From: Gp6-AA40 sp963772955
Lineage (GTDB): Bacteria > Acidobacteriota > Vicinamibacteria > Vicinamibacterales > UBA2999
Reading direction: 5' to 3'
DNA length: 64,000 bases
Assembly: GCA_963772955.1 (NCBI GenBank)
Contig: CAVYZF010000004.1
Location: 434,001 to 498,000 of the forward strand
Both the position numbers and the translations under genes were made by a program. Positions 25,120-36,967 of the stretch are shown piece by piece (the first letter of the stretch is position 1; every line of letters starts with the position of its first letter). Below the pieces are notes generated by a model. That model was not told the origin of the DNA and made no database searches. It saw nothing but the letters and a program-made list of their open reading frames with translations.

Positions 25120-25485
25120 AAGAACCTCCGGAGCCAGCGAGATGATCTTCATGAACCTGCGTTCACGCAGCTCTCGCGCGACCGGACCGAACACGCGCGT
25201 GCCCACCGGCTCGTTCTGATCGTTGATGAGCACGGCCGCGTTCCGATCGAACCGGATGTAGGTGCCGTCGCGGCGGCGCTGTTCCTTGCGCGTCCGCACG
25301 ATCACGGCCTTCACGACCTGCCCCTTTTTCACCGTGCCATCGGGTGTCGCTTCCTTGACCGACGCCGTCACGATGTCGCCGAGGCGGGCGTAGCGCCCGG
25401 CCGAACCACCAATGGGATTAATCACCGAGATCTTCCGAGCGCCCGAGTTATCGGCGACGTCCAGAATCGATCGCATCTGAATCAT
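25117..25485 (-). CDS. rplN: 50S ribosomal protein L14
   Basis: 122-residue L14, exact family length. MIQMRSILDVADNSGARKIS opens it, and the signature near residue 60 reads GQVVKAVIVRTRKEQRRRDG. L14 binds 23S rRNA and faces the small subunit. It begins nine bases after rpsQ ends. Its stop lies within the GAATTC heptad palindrome. Confidence 0.97.
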   Translation of the reverse strand: MIQMRSILDVADNSGARKISVINPIGGSAGRYARLGDIVTASVKEATPDGTVKKGQVVKAVIVRTRKEQRRRDGTYIRFDRNAAVLINDQNEPVGTRVFGPVARELRERRFMKIISLAPEVL

Positions 25486-25493
25486 GGCTTCAC

Positions 25494-25748
25494 CTACACC
25501 TCAGGAGCCTTCGCCACCACGCGCGTCACGACCCATCGCTTGCGGCGGCTCAACGGACGCGATTCGACGATCGCGACGGTGTCGCCCATCTTCGCTTCGT
25601 TGTTCTCGTTGTGCGCCACAAACGTCGACGTCTTGCGCTGCGTCTTGCCGTAGAGCTCGTGACGGACCTTCCGTTCGACAGCGACGACGACGGTCTTCTG
25701 CATCTTGTCGCTGATGACGGTCCCGGTTACCTGTGCCTTGACGCTCAT
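25494..25748 (-). CDS. rpsQ: 30S ribosomal protein S17
   Basis: 84-residue OB-fold protein S17, an early 16S-binding protein. VTGTVISDKMQKTVVVAVER and the later GDTVAIVESRPLSRRKRW are the family signatures. The length matches the usual 80-90. It starts six bases after rpmC and precedes rplN in standard order. Confidence 0.97.
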   Translation of the reverse strand: MSVKAQVTGTVISDKMQKTVVVAVERKVRHELYGKTQRKTSTFVAHNENNEAKMGDTVAIVESRPLSRRKRWVVTRVVAKAPEV

Positions 25749-25754
25749 ATCGCC

Positions 25755-25943
25755 CTACTTCTGCTTCTCACGCAGGATCGTCTTGATCCGCGCGCGGTCC
25801 CGACGCACACCGCGCACCTTGGCCGGCGCCTCGAGTTGGCCCATTGATTTCTGAATCCGCAGCCGGAACAGTTCGTCGTCGAGTTCCTTGGCGCGCGTGC
25901 GCAGATCGTCGACCGTCAGCTCCCTGATCTCGGCGACCTTCAT
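25755..25943 (-). CDS. rpmC: 50S ribosomal protein L29
   Basis: 62-residue, two-helix protein L29 (MKVAEIRELTVDDLRTRAKE, ending KTILREKQK). It lies at the peptide exit beside L23 and helps dock trigger factor and SRP. Its start overlaps the rplP stop by four bases. Order rplP-rpmC-rpsQ is the standard one. Confidence 0.96.
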   Translation of the reverse strand: MKVAEIRELTVDDLRTRAKELDDELFRLRIQKSMGQLEAPAKVRGVRRDRARIKTILREKQK

Positions 25944-26365
25944 GACGCTCTCTCCTCGGCAAACCGCACGGCAAACTTCGTCTTGATGGGGAGCTTGGCC
26001 GCCGCCAGCTGCATCGCGCGACGCGCTTCAACCGCGGTGACGCCTTCCATCTCGAACAGAATCCGGCCGGGACGAACGACACACACCCATTCCTCGGGCG
26101 CACCCTTGCCCTTACCCATGCGTGTTTCCTGCGGCTTCTTCGTGATCGGCTTGTCCGGGAACACCCGCACCCAGATCTTGCCGCCGCGCTTGATGAAGCG
26201 AGTCATCGCCACGCGTGCCGCCTCGATCTGCCGCGCGGTCATCCAGCACGGCTCCATCGCTTTCAGACCGTAGTCGCCGAACGACACATCGGATCCGCGC
26301 CACGCTTTACCGGCCATGCGACCGCGCTGTTGCTTGCGGTACTTGACCTTCTTCGGCATCAACAT
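25940..26365 (-). CDS. rplP: 50S ribosomal protein L16
   Basis: 141-residue L16, which contacts the A-site tRNA and the peptidyl transferase region. MPKKVKYRKQQRGRMAGKA starts at residue 3; the upstream ATG two codons earlier (26365) is used here and the one at 26359 is equally possible. IEAARVAMTRFIKRGGKIW and RMGKGKGAPEEWV are the two family signatures. It lies six bases after rpsC and overlaps rpmC. Confidence 0.96.
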   Translation of the reverse strand: MLMPKKVKYRKQQRGRMAGKAWRGSDVSFGDYGLKAMEPCWMTARQIEAARVAMTRFIKRGGKIWVRVFPDKPITKKPQETRMGKGKGAPEEWVCVVRPGRILFEMEGVTAVEARRAMQLAAAKLPIKTKFAVRFAEERAS

Positions 26366-26371
26366 GATTCG

Positions 26372-27067
26372 TTACCTTCTGTCCCCGGCCGGCGCCCGAC
26401 GCGGGGCGCGATCCCGGTATTCCTCGTCGCGGCCGACACGCGGCACCAGGCGCTCGCCCTTGTAGAGCCACACCTTCACGCCGATCTGGCCGTAGGTCGT
26501 GTTCGCTTCGGCAAAGCCGTAGTCGATGTCGGCTCGCAGTGTCTGCAGCGGAAGCTGCCCGTGCAGATACCATTCGGACCGCGCGATCTCGGCGCCGTTC
26601 AACCGCCCGGACACGCGAACCTTGATCCCGCGTGCGCCGAATCGCAGCGCCGACTCCACCGCCTTGCGCATCGCGCGCCGGAACGCCACGCGCTTTTCGA
26701 GCTGCACGGCCACCGACTCGGAGATGAGCTGCGCCTCGAGCTCCGGCTTCTGGATCTCCTGGATGTTGATGAAGACCTCGCGGCTCGTTCGCTTCTGGAT
26801 TTCCTGCTTCAGCTTGTCGACCTCGGTGCCCTTGCGCCCGATGATGATGCCGGGGCGCGAGGTGTAGATGTCGATCTTCAGCTTGTTCGCGGCGCGCTCG
26901 GTCTCGATGCGCGAGACACCGGCGTGCGAGAAGCGCTTCTTGAGGTTCTGCCTGAGGGCGAGGTCCTCATGGAGCAACTTCGCGTAGTCGCGGTCCGAGT
27001 ACCACCGCGAGCGCCACGTCTTGTTGAAGCCGAGCCGGAATCCGTACGGGTGAACCTTCTGGCCCAC
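26372..27067 (-). CDS. rpsC: 30S ribosomal protein S3
   Basis: 231-residue S3. The KH domain shows the GRKG loop (PGIIIGRKGTEVDKL), and the C-terminal domain has the KVRVSGRLNGAEIAR signature. S3 lines the mRNA entry channel. A short Arg-rich tail ends the protein. The gene order rplV-rpsC-rplP is normal. The apparent overlap of rplV into rpsC is produced by a frameshift in rplV, not by real overlap. Confidence 0.97.
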   Translation of the reverse strand: MGQKVHPYGFRLGFNKTWRSRWYSDRDYAKLLHEDLALRQNLKKRFSHAGVSRIETERAANKLKIDIYTSRPGIIIGRKGTEVDKLKQEIQKRTSREVFINIQEIQKPELEAQLISESVAVQLEKRVAFRRAMRKAVESALRFGARGIKVRVSGRLNGAEIARSEWYLHGQLPLQTLRADIDYGFAEANTTYGQIGVKVWLYKGERLVPRVGRDEEYRDRAPRRAPAGDRR

Positions 27068-27085
27068 TGGTTATCTCCTTACTGC

Positions 27086-27524
27086 CTACGCTGACGCGGC
27101 GGCCTTCTTGGCGCGCGTCGTCTTTTTCACGCGAGCCGGCGCTGCCGCCTCGCCTGCTGTCTCCAACCTTCGCGATCTTGAGCGGCCGCTCCGAGACGTG
27201 CACCGTGAGATGCGCGGTTCGCTTCACGACGCGATACGCACGCCCCATCGGCGCCGGACGCACCCGCTTCGCCGACATGCCCTGGTTGGCGTAGCACGCC
27301 GACACAAAGAGCCGATCGATGTCGCCGCCGAATCCTTCCTTCTGCTGCAGGTTCGCGACGGCGGACCGCAGGACCTTGGCGATGTCGCGCGCGATGATCT
27401 TGCGCGTGAACTGCAGCGTGGCCAGCGCCTGATTGACGCTCTTGCCGCGAATGAGATCGCAGACAAGGCCGGCCTTCTGGGCCGATGTCCGAACGCCGCG
27501 TGCGGTGGCCTGTGCTTCAACCAT
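27086..27524 (-). CDS. rplV: 50S ribosomal protein L22, apparent +1 frameshift near the C-terminus
   Basis: The first 120 or so residues are a normal L22 (VRTSAQKAGLVCDLIRGK, then RPAPMGRAYRVVKRTAHLTV), which lines the exit tunnel. As read, the frame then runs on as an unlikely Arg/Gly-rich tail 119 bases past the rpsC start, to 26967. Removing one base of the doubled pair at 27163-27164 (GG on the coding strand) restores an Ala/Lys-rich tail ending RAKKAAASA and a TAG at 27086, just before rpsC. One extra base, probably a sequence error, is the simplest reading. Confidence 0.9.
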
Positions 27525-27534
27525 TGCGATTCAC

Positions 27535-27849
27535 CTATCCCTTGGCTGGCGCAGCAGGAGCCGCAGCCGCCGTTGCGGCCGCCTTCTCCGTCTTCGTCGT
27601 ATGCCCCTTGAACGTCCGCGTCGGCGCAAACTCGCCGAGCTTGTGCCCGACCATGTTCTCGGTGACGTACACGGGGATGAATTTCTTGCCGTTGTGCACC
27701 GCCATCGTGTGCCCCACCATCTCGGGCACCACCGTCGATCGGCGCGACCACGTCTTGATCACTTTCTTCTCGTTCGCCCGGTTCATCGTCTCGAGCTTCT
27801 CGAGGAGCGATGTGTCGACGAACGGACCCTTCTTCAGTGAGCGGCTCAC
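27535..27849 (-). CDS. rpsS: 30S ribosomal protein S19
   Basis: 104 residues from the GTG at 27849, chosen because GGAG lies seven bases upstream and the family starts SRSLKKGPFVD at this point. The longer frame runs into rplB and is rejected. The core VPEMVGHTMAVHNGKKFIPV and GHKLGEFAPTRTFKGH is intact. An Ala-rich tail of about 18 residues is added at the end. GTG overlaps the TGA of rplB. S19 lies in the head of the small subunit with S13. Confidence 0.95.
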   Translation of the reverse strand: MSRSLKKGPFVDTSLLEKLETMNRANEKKVIKTWSRRSTVVPEMVGHTMAVHNGKKFIPVYVTENMVGHKLGEFAPTRTFKGHTTKTEKAAATAAAAPAAPAKG

Positions 27850-28670
27850 TTCTTTCTCCTCTGAACGATGAAGCGATCCGTGGTCTTGCGGCGGCGGGTC
27901 TTGTACCCCTTCGTCGGCTGTCCCCACGGCGTCACAGGATGGCGGCCACCCGAGGTCTTGCCTTCACCACCACCAAGGGGGTGATCCACCGGGTTCATCG
28001 CCACGCCACGGACGTGCGGACGCTTGCCGAGCCAGCGGCTCCGTCCGGCCTTTCCGTACGCCACGTTCTCGTGATCGATGTTGCCGACCTGGCCGATCGT
28101 CGCAACGCACTCGACGTTGATCTTGCGAATCTCGCCCGACGGCATCTTGACCGATGCGTACTCGCCTTCGCGCGCGACCAGCTGCACCCACGATCCGGCG
28201 CTGCGGGCAATCTGACCACCCTTGCCCGGGCGCAACTCGACGTTGTGAATCGTCGTGCCGAGCGGGATGTTCTTCAGCGGCAGGCAATTGCCCGGCAGGA
28301 TGTCCACGTTGTCGCCCGACAGCACGGTGTCGCCCACCTTCATCCCGTTCGGATGCAGGATGTAGCGCTTCTCACCGTCGGCGTAGGTCACGAGCGCGAT
28401 GCGCGCCGAGCGATTCGGGTCGTACTCGACCGTCTCGATCTTGCCCGGGATGTCCTTCTTGTCGCGCTTGAAGTCGATGATGCGGTACAGACGCTTGTGT
28501 CCGCCACCGCGCCACCACATGGTCACTTCGCCCTGATTGTTGCGACCGCCCGAGCGATGCAGGTTCTCCGTCAGGGGACGATACGGCTCGCTCGTCGTGA
28601 TCTCGTCGAACGTCAGCGACGTCTTGCCCCGCAAGCCAGGCGAGGTCGGGTTGTATTTGCGAATCGGCAT
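27846..28670 (-). CDS. rplB: 50S ribosomal protein L2
   Basis: 274-residue L2, needed for subunit joining and peptidyl transferase activity. The OB and SH3-like domains are recognisable, with the conserved loop GVAMNPVDHPLGGGEGKTSG near residue 220 that holds the key His. It ends in a basic tail (TRRRKTTDRFIVQRRKK). It lies between rplW and rpsS, overlapping the rpsS start by four bases. Confidence 0.97.
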   Translation of the reverse strand: MPIRKYNPTSPGLRGKTSLTFDEITTSEPYRPLTENLHRSGGRNNQGEVTMWWRGGGHKRLYRIIDFKRDKKDIPGKIETVEYDPNRSARIALVTYADGEKRYILHPNGMKVGDTVLSGDNVDILPGNCLPLKNIPLGTTIHNVELRPGKGGQIARSAGSWVQLVAREGEYASVKMPSGEIRKINVECVATIGQVGNIDHENVAYGKAGRSRWLGKRPHVRGVAMNPVDHPLGGGEGKTSGGRHPVTPWGQPTKGYKTRRRKTTDRFIVQRRKK

Positions 28671-28688
28671 CTTAACGATCCTCGTCCG

Positions 28689-28979
28689 CTACGCGCCCTG
28701 CAGGAAGTCCGGCATCTTCTCGCCGTCCCGCAGCTTCACGTACGCCTTCTTCCAATCCGAGCGCCGGCCGACGAAACGGCCCTGGCGCTTTTCCTTGCCG
28801 TGCGCCAGTGAGGTGCGCACGCTCGCGACCTTGGCGCCGAGCAGTTGCTCGACGGCGCGGCGGATGTCGATCTTGTTCGCATCCATCGCGACCTGAAACA
28901 CCAGCGTCTGATTCTCCTCGCGAATCACCGTCGTCTTCTCGGTGATCAGCGGGCGCCTGATGACGTCCGTCAATTTCAT
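28689..28979 (-). CDS. rplW: 50S ribosomal protein L23
   Basis: 96-residue L23, the main docking site at the exit tunnel for trigger factor and SRP. MKLTDVIRRPLITEKTTVI and KIDIRRAVEQLLGAKVASVR match the family. The end DGEKMPDFLQGA is close to the usual pattern. Its start overlaps the rplD stop by four bases. Nothing unusual was seen. Confidence 0.96.
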   Translation of the reverse strand: MKLTDVIRRPLITEKTTVIREENQTLVFQVAMDANKIDIRRAVEQLLGAKVASVRTSLAHGKEKRQGRFVGRRSDWKKAYVKLRDGEKMPDFLQGA

Positions 28980-29596
28980 CCCAGCGCCTCCTGCAGCTTC
29001 TCGAGGGCTGCGCGCGTCAACACCACCCGACGCGTCTCAATCACGTCTCGGGCGCTGATGCGATTGCTGGCGAGCAACCGCACGCCCTCGATATTGCGCA
29101 CCGACAGCACCAGGCGATCCTCCGGCTTCACGTCGACGAGCAACGCCTTGCCGTTGACGCCAAGACGCTTCAGCAGCTCGGCAGCCGCCTTGGTCTTGAT
29201 CTCGGCCACGCTCAGCGCATCGACCACGATGACCGCGCCATCGCGCAGGCGCAGCGAGAGCGCCGCACGCAGCGCACCCTTCTCTACCTTCTTGGGCAAC
29301 TGGTATTCGTAGCTGCGCGGCTGCGGCCCGAACGTCGTGCCGCCGTGGCGCCACAGCGGATTGCGAATCTCGCCAACGCGCGCGCGCCCGGTACCCTTTT
29401 GCCGCCACGGCTTCTTACCCGAGCCACTGACCATCGCGCGCGTCTTGGTCGCGTGCGTGCCGCGGCGCTCCGCGGCGTTCTGGCGGACCACCGACTCGTG
29501 AATGAGATCCGTCTTCACGCGGCCGCCGAACACCTCGTCGCTCAGGTCGAGCGATCCGATCTTCTCGTTCTGTGAGTTCACGACGTCGACAGTCAT
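28976..29596 (-). CDS. rplD: 50S ribosomal protein L4
   Basis: 206-residue L4. The long tunnel loop is visible as GSGKKPWRQKGTGRARVGEI, followed by the globular Rossmann-like part. In some bacteria L4 controls the S10 operon through the leader mRNA; here S10 is joined to the str operon, so no separate leader exists. It starts two bases after rplC and overlaps rplW. Confidence 0.96.
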   Translation of the reverse strand: MTVDVVNSQNEKIGSLDLSDEVFGGRVKTDLIHESVVRQNAAERRGTHATKTRAMVSGSGKKPWRQKGTGRARVGEIRNPLWRHGGTTFGPQPRSYEYQLPKKVEKGALRAALSLRLRDGAVIVVDALSVAEIKTKAAAELLKRLGVNGKALLVDVKPEDRLVLSVRNIEGVRLLASNRISARDVIETRRVVLTRAALEKLQEALG

Positions 29597-29598
29597 GA

Positions 29599-30282
29599 CT
29601 ACTTCTTACCCTTCTTCTTCACGGGCTCCGCCTGCGCAACCTTGAGCTTCTTCGCCGCCACGGCCTTGCGAATCAGGAGGACGCTATTCGGTCCGCCGGG
29701 CACTGAGCCCTCGAGCATCAGCAGGTTGTTCTCGGCGTCCACGCGCAGGATCTTCACGTTGCGCACGGTCACGCGATCGGCGCCCATGTGACCGCCCATC
29801 CGCATGCCCTTCACGACACGCGACGGATACGACGAGGCGCCAATCGATCCCGGTGCGCGATGGAACATCGATCCGTGCGTGGCGCGTCCACCTGCGAAGT
29901 GGTGCCGCTTGACGACGCCCTGGAAGCCCTTGCCGCGGCTGGTGCCGATGATGTCGACGCGCTCGCCGTCGGCGAAGATCGACACGTTCACCTGATCGCC
30001 CGGCTTCACCGGATCACTTCCGGTCGCCTGCTTCACCTCGCGCACGACGCGCGTGGGCGGCACGCCGGCCTTCTTGAAGTGTCCCTGCGTGGCCTTGTTC
30101 TCTTTCGTCGGCCGTCCTTCGACGAGCCCGATCTGCACGGCCTCGTAGCCGTCGCCTTGCGCGGTCTTCACCTGCGCGACCACGCACGGGCCGGCCTTGA
30201 GCACGGTCGCCGGATGAACGGTGCCGTCGGGATCGAACAGCTGCGTCATCCCGACTTTCTTGCCGAGGAGTCCTGTGACCAT
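29599..30282 (-). CDS. rplC: 50S ribosomal protein L3
   Basis: 227-residue L3, one of the two proteins that start large-subunit assembly. The branched loop towards the peptidyl transferase centre carries the signature FAGGRATHGSMFHRAPGSIG. The Gln methylated in some bacteria lies in this kind of loop, but cannot be assigned here. It has a Lys-rich tail (EPVKKKGKK). It lies between rpsJ and rplD. Confidence 0.96.
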   Translation of the reverse strand: MVTGLLGKKVGMTQLFDPDGTVHPATVLKAGPCVVAQVKTAQGDGYEAVQIGLVEGRPTKENKATQGHFKKAGVPPTRVVREVKQATGSDPVKPGDQVNVSIFADGERVDIIGTSRGKGFQGVVKRHHFAGGRATHGSMFHRAPGSIGASSYPSRVVKGMRMGGHMGADRVTVRNVKILRVDAENNLLMLEGSVPGGPNSVLLIRKAVAAKKLKVAQAEPVKKKGKK

Positions 30283-30284
30283 GG

Positions 30285-30620
<336 letters not shown>

Positions 30621-30633
30621 CTTCTTGTCCTGA

Positions 30634-31833
<1,200 letters not shown>

Positions 31834-31852
31834 CGAAGTTCACTCCGTCTGT

Positions 31853-33961
<2,109 letters not shown>

Positions 33962-34011
33962 TGCTGTGTCTTTCGATCTCGAGTCTGTGGAATCTGGTCG
34001 TCGGTCGTCGC

Positions 34012-34485
34012 TTACCAGCGATAGTGCGCGAAGGCCTTGTTCGCCTCCGCCATACGGTGCACGTCTTCGCGCTTCTTGACAGCGCCACCACGAAGGTTCG
34101 ACGCGTCCAGCAACTCGTTCGCGAGTTTCTCCTGCATCGTCTTGCCGTCGCCGCGATCGCGCGCGTAGCCAACCAGCCAGCGGATGCTCAGCGAGAGACG
34201 GCGATTCGGATTCACTTCGACCGGCACCTGGTAGTTCGAGCCGCCAACGCGACGCGACTTCACTTCGAGGCTCGGCTTGACGTTGTCGAGCGCCTTCTTG
34301 AAGACCTTGAGCGGGTCGTCGCCCGTGCGCTCCTTGATGATGTCGAAGCTCTGGTAAAGGATGCGCTCGGCGGTGCTGCGCTTGCCGTCGTGCATCACGG
34401 TGTTGATGAACTTGCTGACCAGCACGCTGTTGTAAAGCGGATCGGCCGCCAGTTCGCGCTTCGGAATCTCTCTTCGTCGTGGCAT
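34012..34485 (-). CDS. rpsG: 30S ribosomal protein S7
   Basis: 157-residue S7, which starts assembly of the small-subunit head. It opens MPRRREIPKRELAADPLYNS; the signature FINTVMHDGKRSTAERILY and the GGAVKKREDVHRMAEANKAF end are intact. In some bacteria S7 represses the str operon. It lies 29 bases after rpsL and ahead of fusA. The short spacer to rpsL contains a heptad repeat. Confidence 0.97.
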   Translation of the reverse strand: MPRRREIPKRELAADPLYNSVLVSKFINTVMHDGKRSTAERILYQSFDIIKERTGDDPLKVFKKALDNVKPSLEVKSRRVGGSNYQVPVEVNPNRRLSLSIRWLVGYARDRGDGKTMQEKLANELLDASNLRGGAVKKREDVHRMAEANKAFAHYRW

Positions 34486-34499
34486 ATCGCTTGGACCTT

Positions 34500-34527
34500 C
34501 TGCCTACTTACTGCCTACTGCTTGGGC
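34500..34527. repeat. Short heptad array at the rpsL 3' end
   Basis: Four 7-base units of the TGCCTAC/TTACTGC type cover the rpsL stop codon (34515-34517) and the rpsL-rpsG spacer. The same word appears at 24196-24216 and, weakly, at 27078-27090. Confidence 0.5.
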
Positions 34528-34889
34528 CGCTTCGCGCCGTACTTCGACCGACCCTGCTTCCTGCCCTGCACACCGACAGCGTCGAGCGTGCCGCGCACGA
34601 CGTGATACCGAACGCCCGGGAGATCCTTCACGCGGCCCCCGCGAATCAGCACCAGCGAGTGCTCCTGCAGGTTGTGGCCGACGCCCGGGATGTAAGTCGT
34701 GACCTCGATCCCGTTCGTCAAGCGGACGCGCGCCACCTTGCGAAGCGCCGAGTTCGGCTTCTTCGGCGTCTGGGTGAACACGCGCACACAGACACCACGC
34801 TTCTGCGGGCTGACCTGGAGCGCGGGGCTCTTGGTCTTGGTCACGATCTTCGTGCGCCCTTGACGCACGAGCTGACTGATGGTCGGCAT
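34515..34889 (-). CDS. rpsL: 30S ribosomal protein S12
   Basis: 124-residue S12, which monitors decoding at the A site and is the target of streptomycin-resistance mutations. MPTISQLVRQGRTKI, then KKPNSALRKVARVRLTNG with the key Lys, and RGGRVKDLPGVRYHVVRG are conserved. It is the first gene of the superoperon; rpoB/rpoC are not upstream. It has a long leader of about 340 bases with three tandem hairpins. Confidence 0.97.
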   Translation of the reverse strand: MPTISQLVRQGRTKIVTKTKSPALQVSPQKRGVCVRVFTQTPKKPNSALRKVARVRLTNGIEVTTYIPGVGHNLQEHSLVLIRGGRVKDLPGVRYHVVRGTLDAVGVQGRKQGRSKYGAKRPKQ

Positions 34890-34903
34890 GTGCCCTCGAT
34901 CTC

Positions 34904-34997
34904 GCTATCTACGGGGACGGCTTCACGCCGTTCCCGCTATCTACGGGGACGGCTTCACGCCGTTCCCGCTATCTACCGGAACGGCTCACGCCGTTCC
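34904..34997. repeat. Three tandem 32-bp hairpin repeats in the rpsL leader
   Basis: Units at 34904-34935 and 34936-34967 are identical; the third (34968-34997) is slightly changed. Each contains GGGACGGC-TTCA-CGCCGTTCC, a stem-loop, and a CTATCTAC linker. There are no variable spacers, so it is not a CRISPR. Confidence 0.85.
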
Positions 34998-35238
34998 TCA
35001 AAAACGTACGCGCACAGCCGCCAGCCATGCGGCCTTGCGTTCGTTCCAAGCCTGAAGAACGACACTCGCTCAATGAGCGCGCGTCGATCTGGCGCCTGAA
35101 ACTAAAACCCTATTTGTTGAATGTCCGAGTGGAGCGCGGTCAACGCGACGCGCGTCCTCTCCAGGAAAACAGCCTTCCAGGCTTCTTCCAGCGCGGTTGA
35201 AGCTAGATAGGGTGTCCTAGCTCCAAGAGAACCTGACG

Positions 35239-35267
35239 AATATAGCATGCGCGGTATTGCTACGCAA
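35239..35267 (-). promoter_or_regulatory. Predicted sigma70-type promoter of the ribosomal superoperon
   Basis: On the minus strand, TTGCGT (-35, 35262-35267) and TATATT (-10, 35239-35244) are spaced by 17 bases. Transcription would start near 35232, giving a leader of about 340 bases before rpsL. Confidence 0.55.
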
Positions 35268-35383
35268 CACGGCACTTATCGGCACGAGCCTGCCGCTCCG
35301 GAGGCCGCCGCGCGGAGACCCGGCGGCCTATGGCGCCTGTCATTTCCTATTGACTAACCCACTACCCCTCAACAACTTCACAG

Positions 35384-36967
35384 TCATTTTCGTGCCGAAA
35401 GGTACTCGACGAGCGCTGTCATTTCGTCGGGAGTCAGCGTGTCGCCAAAGGCGGGCATGTTGGCGAACGGGTCAACCTCCTCGGGATTGGTAATCCAGTT
35501 CCGCAGCCACTTGGCGTCTCTGCTGGCGCCTACCCGACTGAGATCCGGAGCTGCCGCTCCCCCCTCTCCGTCGATCATGTGGCAGTTGGAGCAGTACCTC
35601 CCAATGATGAGCGAGACCACACGGGTCTGCTCCGATACCTGCGGAGGGGCCACTCCGGCTCGCAGCTTTCGCATGTAGCTGAACACCGATCGCGCCTGCC
35701 CTTCGCTCATCCCGCCGCGTGGCGCCTCGCGAGAACCCGGGGCGATGACGTCGGGGTCGCGGGCGTGCGAAATGATCCACTCGGGGTCGCGGCTGATCCG
35801 AATGTCCTCGAGCTCGCTGGCCGTCCCACCGGCGGTGTGGCACGTGAGACATCGCTGGTCCTGAACGAAGGTGTGCCCCGCCAGAGGCAGCGGTCCCCAC
35901 ACCGACGGGTCGGCGTGCTGCGGCGTGTCCTTGTATCCGAGATACGTGAGCACGATGATCGCCAGGCCGATGACACCGAAGCCCGCTGTCACAAGCGGCC
36001 GTTTCAGAAAGTGTCTGTCCGGGCGTCGATCGAGGAACGGCAGCAACACCAGCAGTCCCACCACCAGCGCGGGGATCACCATCGTCGCCAGCGGCTCGAG
36101 CGGGCCGGGGAAGTACTTCAGCAACTGAAAGAGACTGAGGAAGTACCACTCGGGGCGCGGAACGTACGCGGCATCCGAGGGATCCGCAATCGGATCGAGC
36201 GGCGCGCGAAACACGACGGCGAAGGTCAGGAGCAGCGAGAAGACAAGAGCGCCAGCGATCGTGTCCTTCAGCGCGTGATACGGGTAGAACGGTTTCGCCG
36301 CGCCCTCCACCGGCTTGAGCGCACCGGAAATCCCGTGTCGCCGCATCAGAAACAGATGCGCGATCACGAAGCCGATGAGCGCAGACGGAAGCAGGAACAC
36401 ATGGGCTGCGTACCATCGCAGCAGCGTGAGCGATCCCAGGCTGGTGCCGCCTTGCAACAGGCCGGCAACCTGCTCGCCGAGCGGACCGCTCCTCGCGATA
36501 TTGATTGTGACGGTCGTCGCCCAGTACGCCTTCTGATCCCACGGGAGTAGATAGCCGGTCAGCGCGAATCCGAGAATCACCAGCAGGAGAACAACGCCGG
36601 TGATCCATGTCACTTCGCGCGGATTCTTGTACGACCCCAGCGCGACAACACGCAGCATGTGCACGACGGCAGCCACCACGATGAAGCTGGCACCGAAGAA
36701 GTGGAGTCCGCGCAGCACGTGACCGAACGCGAGGCGCTCCATGATGAAACGGATGCTGTCGTAGGCGTGATCGGGTGCCGGCACGTAGAACATCGCGAGC
36801 ACCACGCCCGTCACGAACTGCACCGTGAGCAGCATGAGGAGGATGCTGCCCGTCACGAACCACCAGCCGACACCGGCCTGGATCGGTTCTTCGAGGAGGT
36901 TCTTTCGTCCCGTGCGCCAGCCCGTACGCGAGTCGAGCCAGTCGAGCAACGTGTTGGGGAGCGACAT
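35384..36967 (-). CDS. Cytochrome b fused to two cytochrome c domains (bc complex)
   Basis: 527 residues from the ATG at 36967, which overlaps the Rieske stop (TGATG); the longer frame is rejected. The first 370 or so residues are a full cytochrome b with eight helices, haem-ligand His pairs (GHVLRGLHFFGASF with VVHML; WYAAHVFLLP with IAHLFLM) and the Qo motif PEWYF. The C-terminal 150 residues carry two haem c sites, CLTCH and CSNCH. The fusion could replace a separate cytochrome c1. It would oxidise quinol at the membrane and pass electrons to periplasmic carriers. Confidence 0.9.
   Translation of the reverse strand: MSLPNTLLDWLDSRTGWRTGRKNLLEEPIQAGVGWWFVTGSILLMLLTVQFVTGVVLAMFYVPAPDHAYDSIRFIMERLAFGHVLRGLHFFGASFIVVAAVVHMLRVVALGSYKNPREVTWITGVVLLLVILGFALTGYLLPWDQKAYWATTVTINIARSGPLGEQVAGLLQGGTSLGSLTLLRWYAAHVFLLPSALIGFVIAHLFLMRRHGISGALKPVEGAAKPFYPYHALKDTIAGALVFSLLLTFAVVFRAPLDPIADPSDAAYVPRPEWYFLSLFQLLKYFPGPLEPLATMVIPALVVGLLVLLPFLDRRPDRHFLKRPLVTAGFGVIGLAIIVLTYLGYKDTPQHADPSVWGPLPLAGHTFVQDQRCLTCHTAGGTASELEDIRISRDPEWIISHARDPDVIAPGSREAPRGGMSEGQARSVFSYMRKLRAGVAPPQVSEQTRVVSLIIGRYCSNCHMIDGEGGAAAPDLSRVGASRDAKWLRNWITNPEEVDPFANMPAFGDTLTPDEMTALVEYLSARK

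Larger units (their letters stand above)
34890..35383. other. 494-bp leader/intergenic region upstream of rpsL
   Basis: Contains the three tandem hairpins (34904-34997) and a predicted promoter (35239-35267) for the ribosomal superoperon. The remaining part towards 35383 separates it from the end of the cytochrome b gene. No coding potential, tRNA or riboswitch was recognised. Confidence 0.55.

Noticed and set aside
27086..27200. Programmed frameshift in rplV
   Set aside because: No slippery heptamer with a downstream structure was recognised and two other genes show similar single-base excess; sequence error is simpler.
34904..34997. CRISPR-like direct repeats
   Set aside because: Units are contiguous with no spacers and no cas genes are near.
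35472..36863. 463-codon open frame on the minus strand
   Set aside because: Overlaps the cytochrome b gene in another frame; the haem-ligand and PEWYF motifs lie in the other frame.
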